The notes under the pieces: generated by a model | What the model saw: only the letters and a program-made list of their open reading frames with translations | Database searches by the model: none | What the model was told of the DNA's origin: nothing | DNA from: Burkholderiales bacterium RIFCSPLOWO2_12_FULL_61_40 | GTDB lineage: Bacteria; Pseudomonadota; Gammaproteobacteria; Burkholderiales; Burkholderiaceae_C | Assembly: GCA_001770935.1 (NCBI GenBank) | Contig: MESI01000094.1 | Location: forward strand, 1-64,000 | Reading direction: 5' to 3' | Length of the DNA: 64,000 bases | Translations under genes and position numbers: made by a program | Shown: positions 1-7,994 of the stretch, piece by piece | Position numbering within the stretch: the stretch's first letter is position 1 | Layout: every line of letters begins with the position of its first letter

Positions 1-510
1 ACCGGCAAACCCCCCGACGAGCCCGCCATGCTGGGGCTGGCGCTCAATGAGTTGTTTGTGCCGCTCTTGCAGCGCCAGTACCCCGAGATCACCGACTTTT
101 ATTTGCCGCCTGAGGGCTGCAGTTACCGCATGGCGGTGGTCAGCATCAAAAAGTCCTACCCCGGCCACGCGCGGCGCATCATGTTTGGCATCTGGAGCTT
201 TTTGCGCCAGTTCATGTACACCAAGTTCATTGTGGTGGTGGACGAGGACATCAACGTGCGCGACTGGAAGGATGTCATCTGGGCCATCACCACCCGCATG
301 GACCCCACGCGCGACACCTTGCTGGTGGACAGCACGCCCATCGACTACCTGGACTTTGCCTCGCCCGTGAGCGGCCTGGGCAGCAAGATGGGGCTGGACG
401 CCACGAACAAATGGCTGGGGGAAACCAGCCGCGAATGGGGCCGCACCATGCGGATGACACCGGAGGTCACGGCCCGGATGGATGCGGTCTGGCAGGGCTT
501 GGGTTTGTGA
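1..510 (+). CDS. ubiD: UbiD-family decarboxylase, 3' end (partial)
   Basis: This is the C-terminal 169 codons of a UbiD-type prenylated-FMN decarboxylase; the 5' part lies left of the window. In ubiquinone synthesis UbiD decarboxylates 3-octaprenyl-4-hydroxybenzoate in the cytoplasm. Family landmarks are the hydrophobic stretch [17 protein letters not shown] near residues 77-93, the segment [12 protein letters not shown], and a tail ending WQGLGL. The frame is open from base 1 and stops with TGA at 508-510. The last about 150 bases and the first about 20 after the stop are the source or sister of a repeat found nine more times up to 25.8 kb. Beyond about 533 this copy departs from the repeat consensus. 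Whether the whole gene is intact cannot be judged here. Confidence 0.93.
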   Translation, partial: TGKPPDEPAMLGLALNELFVPLLQRQYPEITDFYLPPEGCSYRMAVVSIKKSYPGHARRIMFGIWSFLRQFMYTKFIVVVDEDINVRDWKDVIWAITTRMDPTRDTLLVDSTPIDYLDFASPVSGLGSKMGLDATNKWLGETSREWGRTMRMTPEVTARMDAVWQGLGL

Positions 511-741
511 GTCAAATCGGGTTGTAGGCCCTGCCCTAAGGTGATGTGCCACCTGATGCTGGTTGCGGGGCTGCGGCGGTTTTGAATTTTGCAAGTCCCT
601 CGCAAATCAAGATGACTGACGACTAGCGGCGATCGTGATCGATTTGGAATTCAGTCTCATACAGTCTCCTCTTGCGACAACGAACGGTGCTGGTGGACCA
701 GTGGACCATTGACCGTTCGGTTGGAGCTTTGGTCGCCTGTG

Positions 742-1632
742 CTACTTGGCGTTGGCCAGCCACGTGTTGACCACCTCTGGATTGGCCTTGATAAAGGCCG
801 CTGCCTCCTTCTGGTAGGAGCTGTCCTTGGCCTTTGACATCACGCCTTCAAGATCGGAGATGCTGATCTTGTAATTTTTGATGAAGGTCGCAGCTTTGGG
901 GAAGTCTTTCTCAAAGCCTTTTCGCGCCACCGCATGAATCGCCTCGCCGCCACCCAGGGCCTGCTTGGGGTCTTCCAGGTACCGAATCTTGTACTTCGAG
1001 AACATCCAGTGCGGCGTCCAGGTGGTGACCGCAATCCACTCCTTGCGTTTCATGGCGCGGTCCAGCGCCACGATCATGCCGGCGTCCGAGCCGGTGAGCA
1101 GTTTGTAACCTGCCAGGCCGTAGCTCTTGATCGCGCGTTCGGACGCCATCATCAGGCCCGCGCCCGGGTCAATTCCCTGCACCTGGGATTTGAATTTGTC
1201 GCGCACCCCGGGTTTGTTCAGGTCTTCGATCGACTTGACTTCACTGACCGGGATGTAGTCGGGCACCGCCCATCCCAGCCTGGCGTTGTCGTACAGGATG
1301 CCCATGTCAATCACCTCACTGGACAGCTTGTCCCAATAGGCTTTGTGGGTGTTGGGCAACCAGGACATCAGCATGATGTCCAAATCACCCTTGGCCACGC
1401 CTTGATACTGCAGACCGATGTCGGTCATGATCAGCTCGACTTTGTAGTCAAGACGCTGCTCCAGCAATTGTTTGGCAATATTGGTCACCGCCTCGGCATC
1501 CGACCAGGCGGTCCAGCCGATGCGGATGGTTTTCTTCTCTTGTGCGTGTGCCGCTGGCGAACCCGCCAGGGTCGCCGTCACGGCAAACGCCATGACCAAG
1601 GGCCTGAAAATTTTCGTAATTTGACGAATCAT
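742..1632 (-). CDS. Glycine betaine/choline-type ABC transporter substrate-binding protein (ProX/OpuAC family)
   Basis: A periplasmic binding protein of 296 residues, expected to bind a quaternary amine such as glycine betaine and deliver it to an ABC importer. The start at 1632 is preceded by AGGAGA at good spacing; an upstream in-frame ATG at 1686 would add 18 residues before the signal peptide. The N-terminus is a classic Sec signal ending AHA-QE (about residue 31). The mature part opens IRIGWTAWSDAEA, typical of OpuAC domains, and has tryptophans (SWLPNTHKAYW, TTWTPHW) that in the family build the aromatic cage. No permease or ATPase gene lies nearby, so it is an orphan component in this window. 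The exact ligand is not certain. Confidence 0.88.
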   Translation of the reverse strand: MIRQITKIFRPLVMAFAVTATLAGSPAAHAQEKKTIRIGWTAWSDAEAVTNIAKQLLEQRLDYKVELIMTDIGLQYQGVAKGDLDIMLMSWLPNTHKAYWDKLSSEVIDMGILYDNARLGWAVPDYIPVSEVKSIEDLNKPGVRDKFKSQVQGIDPGAGLMMASERAIKSYGLAGYKLLTGSDAGMIVALDRAMKRKEWIAVTTWTPHWMFSKYKIRYLEDPKQALGGGEAIHAVARKGFEKDFPKAATFIKNYKISISDLEGVMSKAKDSSYQKEAAAFIKANPEVVNTWLANAK

Positions 1633-1884
1633 CGCTCGATCTCCTGTTGATAGTCGGTATGAACACATGGGCTGCGCTGCGGACATTGCATCACGTCGAT
1701 CAATTCACTGAGGTCGGCGCGGCGTGACGATCCTGTCACCTCGAATGTCTTCCTGGCCAGTGCTTGCTGGTTGTCTGGTCGCGACTTGAAATGACGAGTC
1801 TGCGCCGCTGCGGGTAATCCCCAAGCCCTGGCGCGTTCCCCGAGGCCGCAATTCGAGCCAGCCTTGACCCGCCGACAAGGCTGT

Positions 1885-1900
1885 CTAGGGAAAACCCTAG
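1885..1900. promoter_or_regulatory. Perfect palindrome CTAGGG-AAAA-CCCTAG in the divergent proX/tctC intergenic region
   Basis: Six-base arms with a four-base AT spacer lie about 170 bases before tctC and 250 bases before the divergent binding-protein gene. It has the size and symmetry of a regulator operator. A TTGACA hexamer follows at 1917-1922. The remaining sequence between 1633 and 2068 shows no gene. Which regulator binds is unknown; no tctDE-like two-component pair is in the window. Confidence 0.4.
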
Positions 1901-2068
1901 GAATATGGACAGGCGTTTGACAGTTTGGTTGGCAACCATTGGCATGTGCCCGGCGGCTTCCAGCCTGTCGGCCATTGGATGGTTGAGGCCTTGCATTTTG
2001 CTGCCAAAGCCCCTGACCATGTTCCCACCATCCGCACTACACAAAGCGGATTTACTTAGGAGACCTTC

Positions 2069-3061
2069 ATGACACGCATTTCCACCCTGGCCCGATGGGC
2101 CGCTCCTGCCGGTCTGGCCATGACCGTGCTCTCCAGCCCGGCTTGGGCTTTCCAGCCCGGCAACACCGAGTGCATTGCACCCGCCGGCGCGGGCGGCGGC
2201 TGGGACATGACCTGCCGCCTGGTGGGCAAGGCCTTGCAGGACCAGAAGCTCATCCCCGGCACCATGCAGGTGCTCAACAAGGCCGGCGGCGGCGGTGGCG
2301 CGGCTTATGCCGAAGTGGTGAACAAGCGCAACACCGAGAACAACCTCATTGTGGCGGCCTCCACCGCGACGGCCGCCCGCCTGGGCCAGAACGCTTACCC
2401 CGGCAACGACATGACGCAGGTGCGCTGGGTGGCATCCGTGGGCGCCGACTACGGCATGATCGCGGTCGCCGCCGACTCGCCCATCAAAACGCTGCCCGAA
2501 CTGCTGGCCAAGGTCAAGAGCGACCCCACCTCGGTGGCGTTCGCGGGTGGTTCCGCCGTGGGCGGCTGGGACCATCTGAAGGTGTTGATCGCCGCACGCA
2601 AGGCAGGTATCAGCAACGTGCGCAGCGTCAAATACGTGGCCTTCGATGGTGGCGGCGAGGCCGTGACCCAGTTGCTGGCCGGCAAGATCCAGGCTTTCAC
2701 AGGCGACATCTCCGAAGCCAAGGGCTTTGTCGATGCCGGCAAGATCAAGGTACTGGCCGTGTTGGCGCCTGAGCGGCTCGACGGCGATTTCGCCAAATTC
2801 CCCACCGCCCGCGAACAAGGCCTGGATGCCATCGGTGCCAACTGGCGCGGCTTCTACACCCCGGGCAAGATGAGCGACGACGCCTACCAGTTCTGGGTCA
2901 AGAGCGTGGGCACGGTGTACGACTCCAAGGCATGGAAAGACACCATGGCCAGGCAAGGCATGGCGCCGCTGAACCTGCGTGGCGAAGCCTTCCAGAAGTT
3001 CGTCAAGGAGTCCGTGGACGAGATTCAGACCCTGTCGAAAGAGATCGGCATCATCAAGTAA
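2069..3061 (+). CDS. tctC: Tripartite tricarboxylate transporter substrate-binding protein (TctC/Bug family)
   Basis: The periplasmic ligand-binding subunit (330 residues) of a TctCBA secondary transporter that captures citrate-like carboxylates and hands them to TctA/TctB. A Sec signal peptide ends at about AWA-F (residue 27). The mature part has the Bug landmarks APAGAGGGWDMTCR, the glycine run AGGGGGAAYAEV, and GGSAVGGWDH in the second lobe. AGGAG lies 7 bases before the ATG. It is first in a tctC-tctB-tctA operon, and a strong stem-loop separates it from tctB, which fits the usual excess of binding protein over membrane subunits. Ligand specificity cannot be read from sequence. Confidence 0.93.
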   Translation: MTRISTLARWAAPAGLAMTVLSSPAWAFQPGNTECIAPAGAGGGWDMTCRLVGKALQDQKLIPGTMQVLNKAGGGGGAAYAEVVNKRNTENNLIVAASTATAARLGQNAYPGNDMTQVRWVASVGADYGMIAVAADSPIKTLPELLAKVKSDPTSVAFAGGSAVGGWDHLKVLIAARKAGISNVRSVKYVAFDGGGEAVTQLLAGKIQAFTGDISEAKGFVDAGKIKVLAVLAPERLDGDFAKFPTAREQGLDAIGANWRGFYTPGKMSDDAYQFWVKSVGTVYDSKAWKDTMARQGMAPLNLRGEAFQKFVKESVDEIQTLSKEIGIIK

Positions 3062-3105
3062 GTGATGCCCGCCGGGCCGCGCGAACGAACGCAGCGCGCT
3101 CCCCG

Positions 3106-3144
3106 GTGCCCGATGCACCCGGCTGAGCCGGTGGCATCGGGCAC
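3106..3144 (+). terminator. Intercistronic stem-loop between tctC and tctB
   Basis: Perfect 11-base arms (GTGCCCGATGC / GCATCGGGCAC) enclose a second GC-rich hairpin (CCGGC-TGA-GCCGG). No U-run follows directly; a T-rich stretch occurs about 15 bases later. It most likely protects or partly terminates the tctC message rather than ending the operon. Confidence 0.6.
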
Positions 3145-3182
3145 TTCCCCCATTGACATTCTTTTTTGATCGGAGGTTGGCC

Positions 3183-3614
3183 ATGAGCGACCGAATTTTT
3201 GGCGGTATCGTGCTGACGGTGTCGTTGCTGATGATGTGGGCCACGACCCTCATCGAAGAAAGCTTCATCCAGGACCCGCTGGGTCCCAAGGCCTTTCCGC
3301 TGGTGATCGCTGGCGTGATGGCGGTCTCGGCGGTGGTGATGTTCTTCAAGCCCGACAGCGAACCCGAATGGCCGGGTCTGCACAAGCTGCTGGAGCTGGT
3401 GGCCACCGTGGGCGTGTTCATCGCCTACGCGCAAATACTGCCCATCGCCGGCTTTGTGGTCGCCACCATTTTTGCCACCGCCTTTCTGGTGTGGCGCCTG
3501 GGCGGCGCGCCTCGCCAATCCATCGTGGGTGGCATCACCATTGCGGTGGGCATTTACCTGGTCTTCCACTTCATGCTGGGCCTGAACCTGGCCAAGGGCC
3601 CCTGGGGCTTTTGA
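3183..3614 (+). CDS. tctB: Tripartite tricarboxylate transporter small membrane subunit TctB
   Basis: A small integral membrane protein of 143 residues with four predicted membrane helices, working with TctA in the inner membrane. The ATG at 3183 has GGAGG 6 bases upstream and is preferred over a TTG at 3153 that lacks one. It shows the family's pattern: a short N-terminus (MSDRIFGGIVLTVSLLMMW), an extracytoplasmic FIQDPLGPKAFPLVIA segment, and a C-terminal hydrophobic pair ending in GLNLAKGPWGF. The tctA start follows 23 bases after its stop, so the two are co-transcribed. Confidence 0.9.
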   Translation: MSDRIFGGIVLTVSLLMMWATTLIEESFIQDPLGPKAFPLVIAGVMAVSAVVMFFKPDSEPEWPGLHKLLELVATVGVFIAYAQILPIAGFVVATIFATAFLVWRLGGAPRQSIVGGITIAVGIYLVFHFMLGLNLAKGPWGF

Positions 3615-3636
3615 ACCCCACGAATAGGAACTCGAT

Positions 3637-5178
3637 ATGGACAGTCTCAATCATCTGGCCGATGGCTTTGCCATCGCGCTCACCTGGCAAAACCTGCTGC
3701 TGGCGTTCGTCGGCTGTTTTCTGGGCACCCTGATCGGCGCGCTGCCGGGCCTGGGCCCGTCCAACGGCGTGGCCATCCTGATCCCGGTGGTATTCAGCAT
3801 GGGGCTGGGCGCCACGCCCGCGCTCATCCTGCTCACCAGCGTGTACTACGGCGCCATGTACGGTGGGCGCATTTCGTCCATCCTGCTCAACATTCCGGGT
3901 GACGAACCGGCGCTCATGACCACGCTCGACGGCTACCCCATGGCGCGCCAGGGCAAGGCCGGGGAAGCGCTTGCCATCTCCGGCATTGCGTCGTTCGTGG
4001 GGGCCTTCTTTGCCACCTGGGGCCTGGTGTTCCTCGCGCCCCAACTGGTGGACGTGGCCTTGCTGTTCGGCCCGGCCGAGTACTTCGCCATGTTCACCCT
4101 GGCCTTTGCCACGCTCGGTGGCGTCACCAGTTCCAACCAGGCCAAGGCGGCCTTCGCTGCAGCCATTGGCCTGTCACTGGCATTCGTGGGTGTGGACGGC
4201 CAGACCGGTGTGCCGCGTTTCACGGGCGGCAATGTGCACTTCTACGACGGTATTGACTTCCTGATCGCCATCGTCGGCATGTTTGCCCTGTCTGAGGTGC
4301 TGGTGTTCATCGAGGAGCGCGGCAAGGCCCACAGCCATAGCACGCAACCCGTGACGGAGTTGGGTCGTGTCATTCCGCCGTGGTCGATGGTCAAGCAGAC
4401 CAGTGGTGCCATGGGTCGGGGCACGGTGCTGGGGTTCATCGCCGGTGTGCTGCCGGGTGCGGGTGCCTCACTCGGCTCGTTCCTGGCGTACACGCTGGAG
4501 AAGAAGTGGCTGGGCAAGAAAGGCCATTTCGGCAAGGGCGACCCGCGCGGCGTGGCCGCGCCCGAGGCGGGCAACAACGCCGCCGCCGGCGGCGCCTTGG
4601 TGCCTATGCTGGCGCTCGGTGTGCCGGGCTCTGGTACCACGGCGGTGCTGCTGGCCATGCTGTTGTCGCTCGACATCACGCCCGGCCCGCTGCTCTTCAC
4701 CAACAACCCCGACGTGGTCTGGGGCCTGATCGCCGCGCTGTTCATCGGCAACATCATGCTGCTGCTGCTCAACATTCCCATGGTGGGCCTGTTCACCCGC
4801 GTGCTGCGCATACCGCCCTACTATCTCATGCCAGCGGTAGCCATGATTTCGTTCATCGGCATCTATGCACTGACCAACTCCACCTTCGACCTCATGCTCA
4901 TGATCGGCTTTGGCGTGCTGGGCTGGGTGTTGCGCAAGCTCAGCATCCCCATGGTGCCGGTGATCCTGGGGGTGCTGCTGGGTGAACTGATGGAGAAAAA
5001 CCTGCGCCGCGCCCTCACCATCTCCGACGGCGACATGTCCATTCTTTATGGATCGCCGCTCGCGGTGGGCTTCCTCACCGTGGCCGTCGCCGGTTTCGTG
5101 GCGCCTATTTTCATGAGCCGCTATGTGAACTTCAAGAAACTGAAGGCAGAAGCCCACAACGACGGCACGTCGGACTGA
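3637..5178 (+). CDS. tctA: Tripartite tricarboxylate transporter large permease TctA
   Basis: The main transport subunit (513 residues, about 11-12 membrane segments), coupling substrate uptake to an ion gradient in the inner membrane. Family signatures are GTLIGALPGLGPSNGVA (about residues 31-47), the second related motif GVLPGAGASLGSFLAY, and EAGNNAAAGGALVPMLALG. An AGGAA-type ribosome site lies before the ATG at 3637. It is the last gene of tctCBA. The chromosome immediately afterwards changes character: within 20 bases a partial copy of the ubiD-tail repeat begins. Confidence 0.94.
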   Translation: MDSLNHLADGFAIALTWQNLLLAFVGCFLGTLIGALPGLGPSNGVAILIPVVFSMGLGATPALILLTSVYYGAMYGGRISSILLNIPGDEPALMTTLDGYPMARQGKAGEALAISGIASFVGAFFATWGLVFLAPQLVDVALLFGPAEYFAMFTLAFATLGGVTSSNQAKAAFAAAIGLSLAFVGVDGQTGVPRFTGGNVHFYDGIDFLIAIVGMFALSEVLVFIEERGKAHSHSTQPVTELGRVIPPWSMVKQTSGAMGRGTVLGFIAGVLPGAGASLGSFLAYTLEKKWLGKKGHFGKGDPRGVAAPEAGNNAAAGGALVPMLALGVPGSGTTAVLLAMLLSLDITPGPLLFTNNPDVVWGLIAALFIGNIMLLLLNIPMVGLFTRVLRIPPYYLMPAVAMISFIGIYALTNSTFDLMLMIGFGVLGWVLRKLSIPMVPVILGVLLGELMEKNLRRALTISDGDMSILYGSPLAVGFLTVAVAGFVAPIFMSRYVNFKKLKAEAHNDGTSD

Positions 5179-5197
5179 GGGTTCGGCGCAGTCACCC

Positions 5198-5319
5198 CGA
5201 TGCGGATGGCGCCGGAGGTGACGGCCCGGATGGAAGAGGTCTGGCAGGGCTTGGATTTGTGAGTCAAATCGGGCTGTAGCCAGCGTGAAGTATGCGCAGA
5301 CAGCTATCAATTCAGGAGT
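5198..5319 (+). repeat. ubiD-tail composite repeat, copy 2
   Basis: It begins at the codons for [20 protein letters not shown] of UbiD, passes the TGA, and continues with GTCAAATCGGGCTGTAG and GCGCAGACAGCTATCAATTCAGGAGT. It directly joins transposase codons at its right edge. The orientation matches the ubiD gene at the window start. Confidence 0.85.
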
Positions 5320-5466
5320 GCTTCCGCTGCTGTGCCCGCTGTGCGGTGGGCAGATGCGCCTGATTGCGTTCATCACGCACAGCACTGTTATCCGGCAAAT
5401 ACTGGATCACATCGGGGTTGAGTCCGAGCCACCACACATCTCCCCGGCACGCGGGCCGCCAAGCTG
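5318..5466 (+). pseudogene. C-terminal fragment of an IS91-like (Y2) transposase
   Basis: About 50 codons read CPLCGGQMRLIAFITH, then IRQILDHIGVESEPPHISP and ARGPPSW. This is the zinc-binding C-terminal end I recognise from IS91-type putative transposases. The rest of the gene is missing. The fragment starts right at the end of repeat copy 2 and runs out about 60 bases before hicB. A second, complementary relic lies at 6368-6654, suggesting that one element was split and partly deleted. Confidence 0.7.
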
Positions 5467-5524
5467 GCGCTGCAGTTTGACAAGCACTTGACCGTGTACC
5501 TTGCCCAGCATGCGGACGGCGCTG

Positions 5525-5860
5525 TCAAGCGTGGTGCGCCGCTTGCTCCAGCGCACGTGTAGCCCATTGGTTCAGGCTTTGGCCGCTGGCTTGCGCTGCT
5601 ATCAGTGCTGCGCTATGTACCTCGGGGGGGACGCGCAGCATCATCTTTCCGCTGGCCGGTTTTTCTGCGGGTTTGCCAATTTTTGCGCAAGCCTCAAGGT
5701 AGTCGGTCACCGCCTCCTCAAAGGCAACACGCAGGCCAGCCACATCGTCGGCATGAAAACCCACGATGTCGCGCACGCCCAAAAGACGGCCAACCAGAAT
5801 GCTATCGCGATCGTCAAATTCAACACGGGCGGTGTAGCCCTTAAATGTCATGGTGTTCAT
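5525..5860 (-). CDS. hicB: HicB-family antitoxin
   Basis: The antitoxin of a type II toxin-antitoxin pair, 111 residues. The N-terminal half (MTFKGYTARVEFDDRDSI, then VGFHADDVAGLRVAFEEAV) is the partial RNase H-like HicB fold that neutralises HicA. The C-terminal half (LRVPPEVHSAALIAAQASG, SLNQWATRALE) is a ribbon-helix-helix DNA-binding domain. Its ATG overlaps the TGA of hicA by four bases (ATGA), so translation is coupled. Together they should bind an operator ahead of hicA and repress both genes. Confidence 0.9.
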   Translation of the reverse strand: MNTMTFKGYTARVEFDDRDSILVGRLLGVRDIVGFHADDVAGLRVAFEEAVTDYLEACAKIGKPAEKPASGKMMLRVPPEVHSAALIAAQASGQSLNQWATRALEQAAHHA

Positions 5861-6111
5861 GGTTTTACTCCGATAAGCTCCAGGAATGCACGCGCATCTT
5901 CCACCTGGTACAGCTTGGCTTCTTTGGCCGGGTGGGGGCGGTGAAAGGATGCCACGGTTGTGCCGTGCACAAACCGCACGCGCGAGCCATGGCCTTCAAT
6001 CACCGTGCAGCCAACACTCACCAGCAAAGACTCAATTCGCGCCCACTCCAGTGACGCAGCCGTGGGCTTTGCGAAAACGGCGGCCAGTGTTTTTGCGTGC
6101 TTGCTGTTCAT
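5857..6111 (-). CDS. hicA: HicA-family mRNA interferase toxin
   Basis: An 84-residue toxin with the small double-stranded-RNA-binding-like fold that cleaves mRNA when free of HicB. It has the usual GHGSRVRFVHGTTVASFHRPHP core; the position often held by the catalytic histidine after GS is arginine, and the histidines of FHRPHP are retained, as in the longer HicA subfamily. The start at 6111 is chosen because it begins with the family's N-terminus; a long upstream extension of the frame has no family support. It is first in the hicAB operon and has a good promoter placed so close that the message may be leaderless. Confidence 0.88.
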   Translation of the reverse strand: MNSKHAKTLAAVFAKPTAASLEWARIESLLVSVGCTVIEGHGSRVRFVHGTTVASFHRPHPAKEAKLYQVEDARAFLELIGVKP

Positions 6112-6118
6112 GCTTGCA

Positions 6119-6161
6119 ATTGTAGCTAGCGTTTGAGGTTGTGCAATCACTAAATGATTGC
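6119..6161 (-). promoter_or_regulatory. hicAB promoter with overlapping palindromic operator
   Basis: Reading the minus strand, TTGCAC (6146-6141) and TACAAT (6124-6119) are spaced by 16 bases and make a good sigma-70 promoter. A perfect inverted repeat GCAATCA-CTAAA-TGATTGC (6143-6161) overlaps the -35 and is the likely HicB site. The predicted transcription start is about base 6112, one base from the hicA ATG. Confidence 0.65.
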
Positions 6162-6268
6162 GAAAAGATAAGACGCTACACGATGCAAGGCACCTTGACC
6201 GCACGAAATAGAAACTCTTGTCGAGCTGAAAGATGTGACGATGTGACCCCCAGAGGTCACAAAATAGC

Positions 6269-6334
6269 GTTTGTGTGCCAAATTGGCCTTTGGCCCTTAT
6301 GGAATAAGCGCGAGCAGCTATCAATTCGGGAGTG
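6269..6334 (+). repeat. ubiD-tail composite repeat, copy 3 (downstream half only)
   Basis: It holds TTTGTGTGCCAAATTGGCC, then GGAATAAGCGCGAGCAGCTATCAATTCGGGAGT. The coding tail of ubiD is absent except for the last codons. It lies 34 bases before transposase relic B, in the + orientation. Confidence 0.75.
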
Positions 6335-6367
6335 AATGGATGGCCTTCTGGTAGTAGTGGAATCCAC

Positions 6368-6654
6368 AAAACGATTGCCGAACACTTCGAGACTGGCATG
6401 CACTTGCCAGCGCAGGCCAGTTCGACGGACAGGGCGACCACCTTACGCCAAAGTCTTTTGTGCGCCAGGCGTTTCGCAAATACCTCGAATGCGGCATCTT
6501 TGCCCACGGGCGAATATTTCTGAAGGTTATCGGGCAAAGCCTGCAATCCAACAGCTCAGGAGCGGCGCAGGTAGACAAAGCGGCCCTGCACATCGGCGCA
6601 ATCGCCTTCACTCCGGCACGCGGGCCACCGCTGTGGGATGACTGCGATGCGCAA
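6368..6654 (+). pseudogene. Internally deleted IS91-like transposase relic
   Basis: The start reads KTIAEHFET in one frame and continues after a one-base shift as ALASAGQFDGQGDHLTPKS and RQAFRKYLECGIFAHG, the N-terminal region of IS91-type transposases. The same frame then jumps to HIGAIAFTPARGPPLWDDCDAQ, the end of the same protein family. Some 300 codons, including the catalytic tyrosines, are gone. The end segment continues past the point where the fragment at 5318-5466 breaks off, so the two are pieces of related copies. Confidence 0.65.
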
Positions 6655-6790
6655 ACGGCTGAGGGTGTTGCGGTCGAGCTGGTTGAAACGCCTGTCCGTT
6701 ATGATCTGACGTCATCAACGGGGAGCGCCTTGCTATCCCAGCGCGGTGAATAAGCCCTATTCGTCAAGCATCACCAGAGACGCACTGCCC

Positions 6791-7429
6791 ATGTCAATTC
6801 ACCTGTGGTTCATCTACCTGTCAGTAATTGTTGCAATCATCGTGACGCCTGGTCCTTCGGCACTCCTATGCATGACCCATGGCGCCCACCACGGGAGCCG
6901 ACGAACACTGGCTACGGTAGCGGGAGGAATAGTTGCTGCCCTCACGCTCATGGCATTGTCGGCACTCGGGTTGGGAGCAATTCTCGCGGCCTCGGACATC
7001 GCATTTCAGATCATCAAGTTCGCAGGTGCTGTCTACTTGGTGCTCCTAGGCATAGCGGCATGGCGTGCCTCACCCCCATTGCATGCCGAATCAATGTCCG
7101 CTAGCACCACAAGTGATGACAAACGCATACCACTGCGCAAGCTCTTTGCCAGTGGTCTCATGGTCGGCATCGGCAATCCGAAAGATCTGTTGTTCTTCAG
7201 CGCCCTGTTCCCGCAGTTCCTCGATCCATCGATCCCTGTCCTTTCTCAGTTGGGACTATTGGCTCTCACCTGGGTCATGGTCGAAGGTCTTGTCATGTTC
7301 GGGTATGCGGCCTTTGGCAAGAAGTTCGTACTTGGGCTTGATCGCTTGGGCGCAGGCAAGCTCTTTAATCGCGTGGCCGGTGGTGCGTTCGTCGTAGCAG
7401 GCGGAGCACTCGCCGCGATGCGCCGGTGA
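6791..7429 (+). CDS. LysE/RhtB-family amino-acid exporter
   Basis: An inner-membrane exporter of 212 residues with six predicted helices, of the LysE/RhtB group that expels amino acids such as threonine, homoserine lactone or lysine. The signature near the N-terminus is IVTPGPSALLCMTHGAHHG (residues 17-35), followed by GIAAWRA and the NPKDLLFFSALFPQF motif in the middle. The ATG at 6791 is preferred to the GTG at 6746, which would add 15 hydrophilic residues; neither has a strong ribosome site. It lies alone between two repeat copies with no regulator beside it. The substrate cannot be assigned. Confidence 0.88.
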   Translation: MSIHLWFIYLSVIVAIIVTPGPSALLCMTHGAHHGSRRTLATVAGGIVAALTLMALSALGLGAILAASDIAFQIIKFAGAVYLVLLGIAAWRASPPLHAESMSASTTSDDKRIPLRKLFASGLMVGIGNPKDLLFFSALFPQFLDPSIPVLSQLGLLALTWVMVEGLVMFGYAAFGKKFVLGLDRLGAGKLFNRVAGGAFVVAGGALAAMRR

Positions 7430-7517
7430 TGCCAAATCGGGTAGCCGATAGCCCGCCCCATACGAACCCTTCGCTTGGCAAAACAAGCAAGTCGCCAAGT
7501 GCCGGTGCGCCCCCAGC

Positions 7518-7640
7518 TACACCGGCCAAACCATCCCGTAGTCATTCAAAATCGCGTCCAGCGGCAGTTTGTGGGCTTCGGGTCCGAAGTCGGGCAAGAA
7601 ATCTGGCCCGTAGTTCAAGCCCACGGTGAAGGGCCGGGGT
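7518..7640 (-). pseudogene. C-terminal fragment of an unrecognised protein
   Basis: On the minus strand an open frame reads FTVGLNYGPDFLPDFGPEAH, then KLPLDAILNDYGMVWPV and a TAG stop. It has protein-like composition and no start codon, and it begins at the edge of repeat copy 4, so it is probably the tail of a gene cut by the repeat. I do not recognise the family. The rest of 7430-7632 shows nothing. Confidence 0.35.
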
Positions 7641-7790
7641 GGGGAGACCAGCCGCGAATGGGGCCGCACCCTGCAGATGACCCCGGAGGTGACGGCCCGG
7701 ATGGACGAGGTCTGGCAGGGCTTGGGTTTGTGAGTCGTTTAGGGCTATAGCCCCCGTGGAATGTGCGCAAGCAGCTATTAAATGCATAGC
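7633..7790 (+). repeat. ubiD-tail composite repeat, copy 4
   Basis: It covers UbiD codons from about [17 protein letters not shown] to QGLGL and the TGA, then AGGGCTATAGCCC, GGAATGTGCGCAAGCAGCTAT and TAAATGCATAGC. It lies upstream of the RloA gene, in the + orientation. Confidence 0.85.
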
Positions 7791-7994
7791 AAATATCGGC
7801 AAACTATGTTTTGCAACGCCTCGCTAAGTGATTGGCGAAGCGCTCTGTTGAAACATAGAGGCAAGCGCTTGATTGCTCGCGCTGGTGCTCAGATCGAGTG
7901 CATATAAATACGCTGAAATGTAAAAAATCTTCACTTGCATATCCAATCTGTTTAAATGCAGCTTTATTCCCAGTAGCTATTGCGGGATTTTTGC

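Noticed and set aside
1736..3421. 561-codon open frame on the minus strand
   Set aside because: It lies entirely opposite tctC/tctB and their leader, has low-complexity shadow composition, and no ribosome site. GC-rich coding DNA commonly leaves the opposite strand open.
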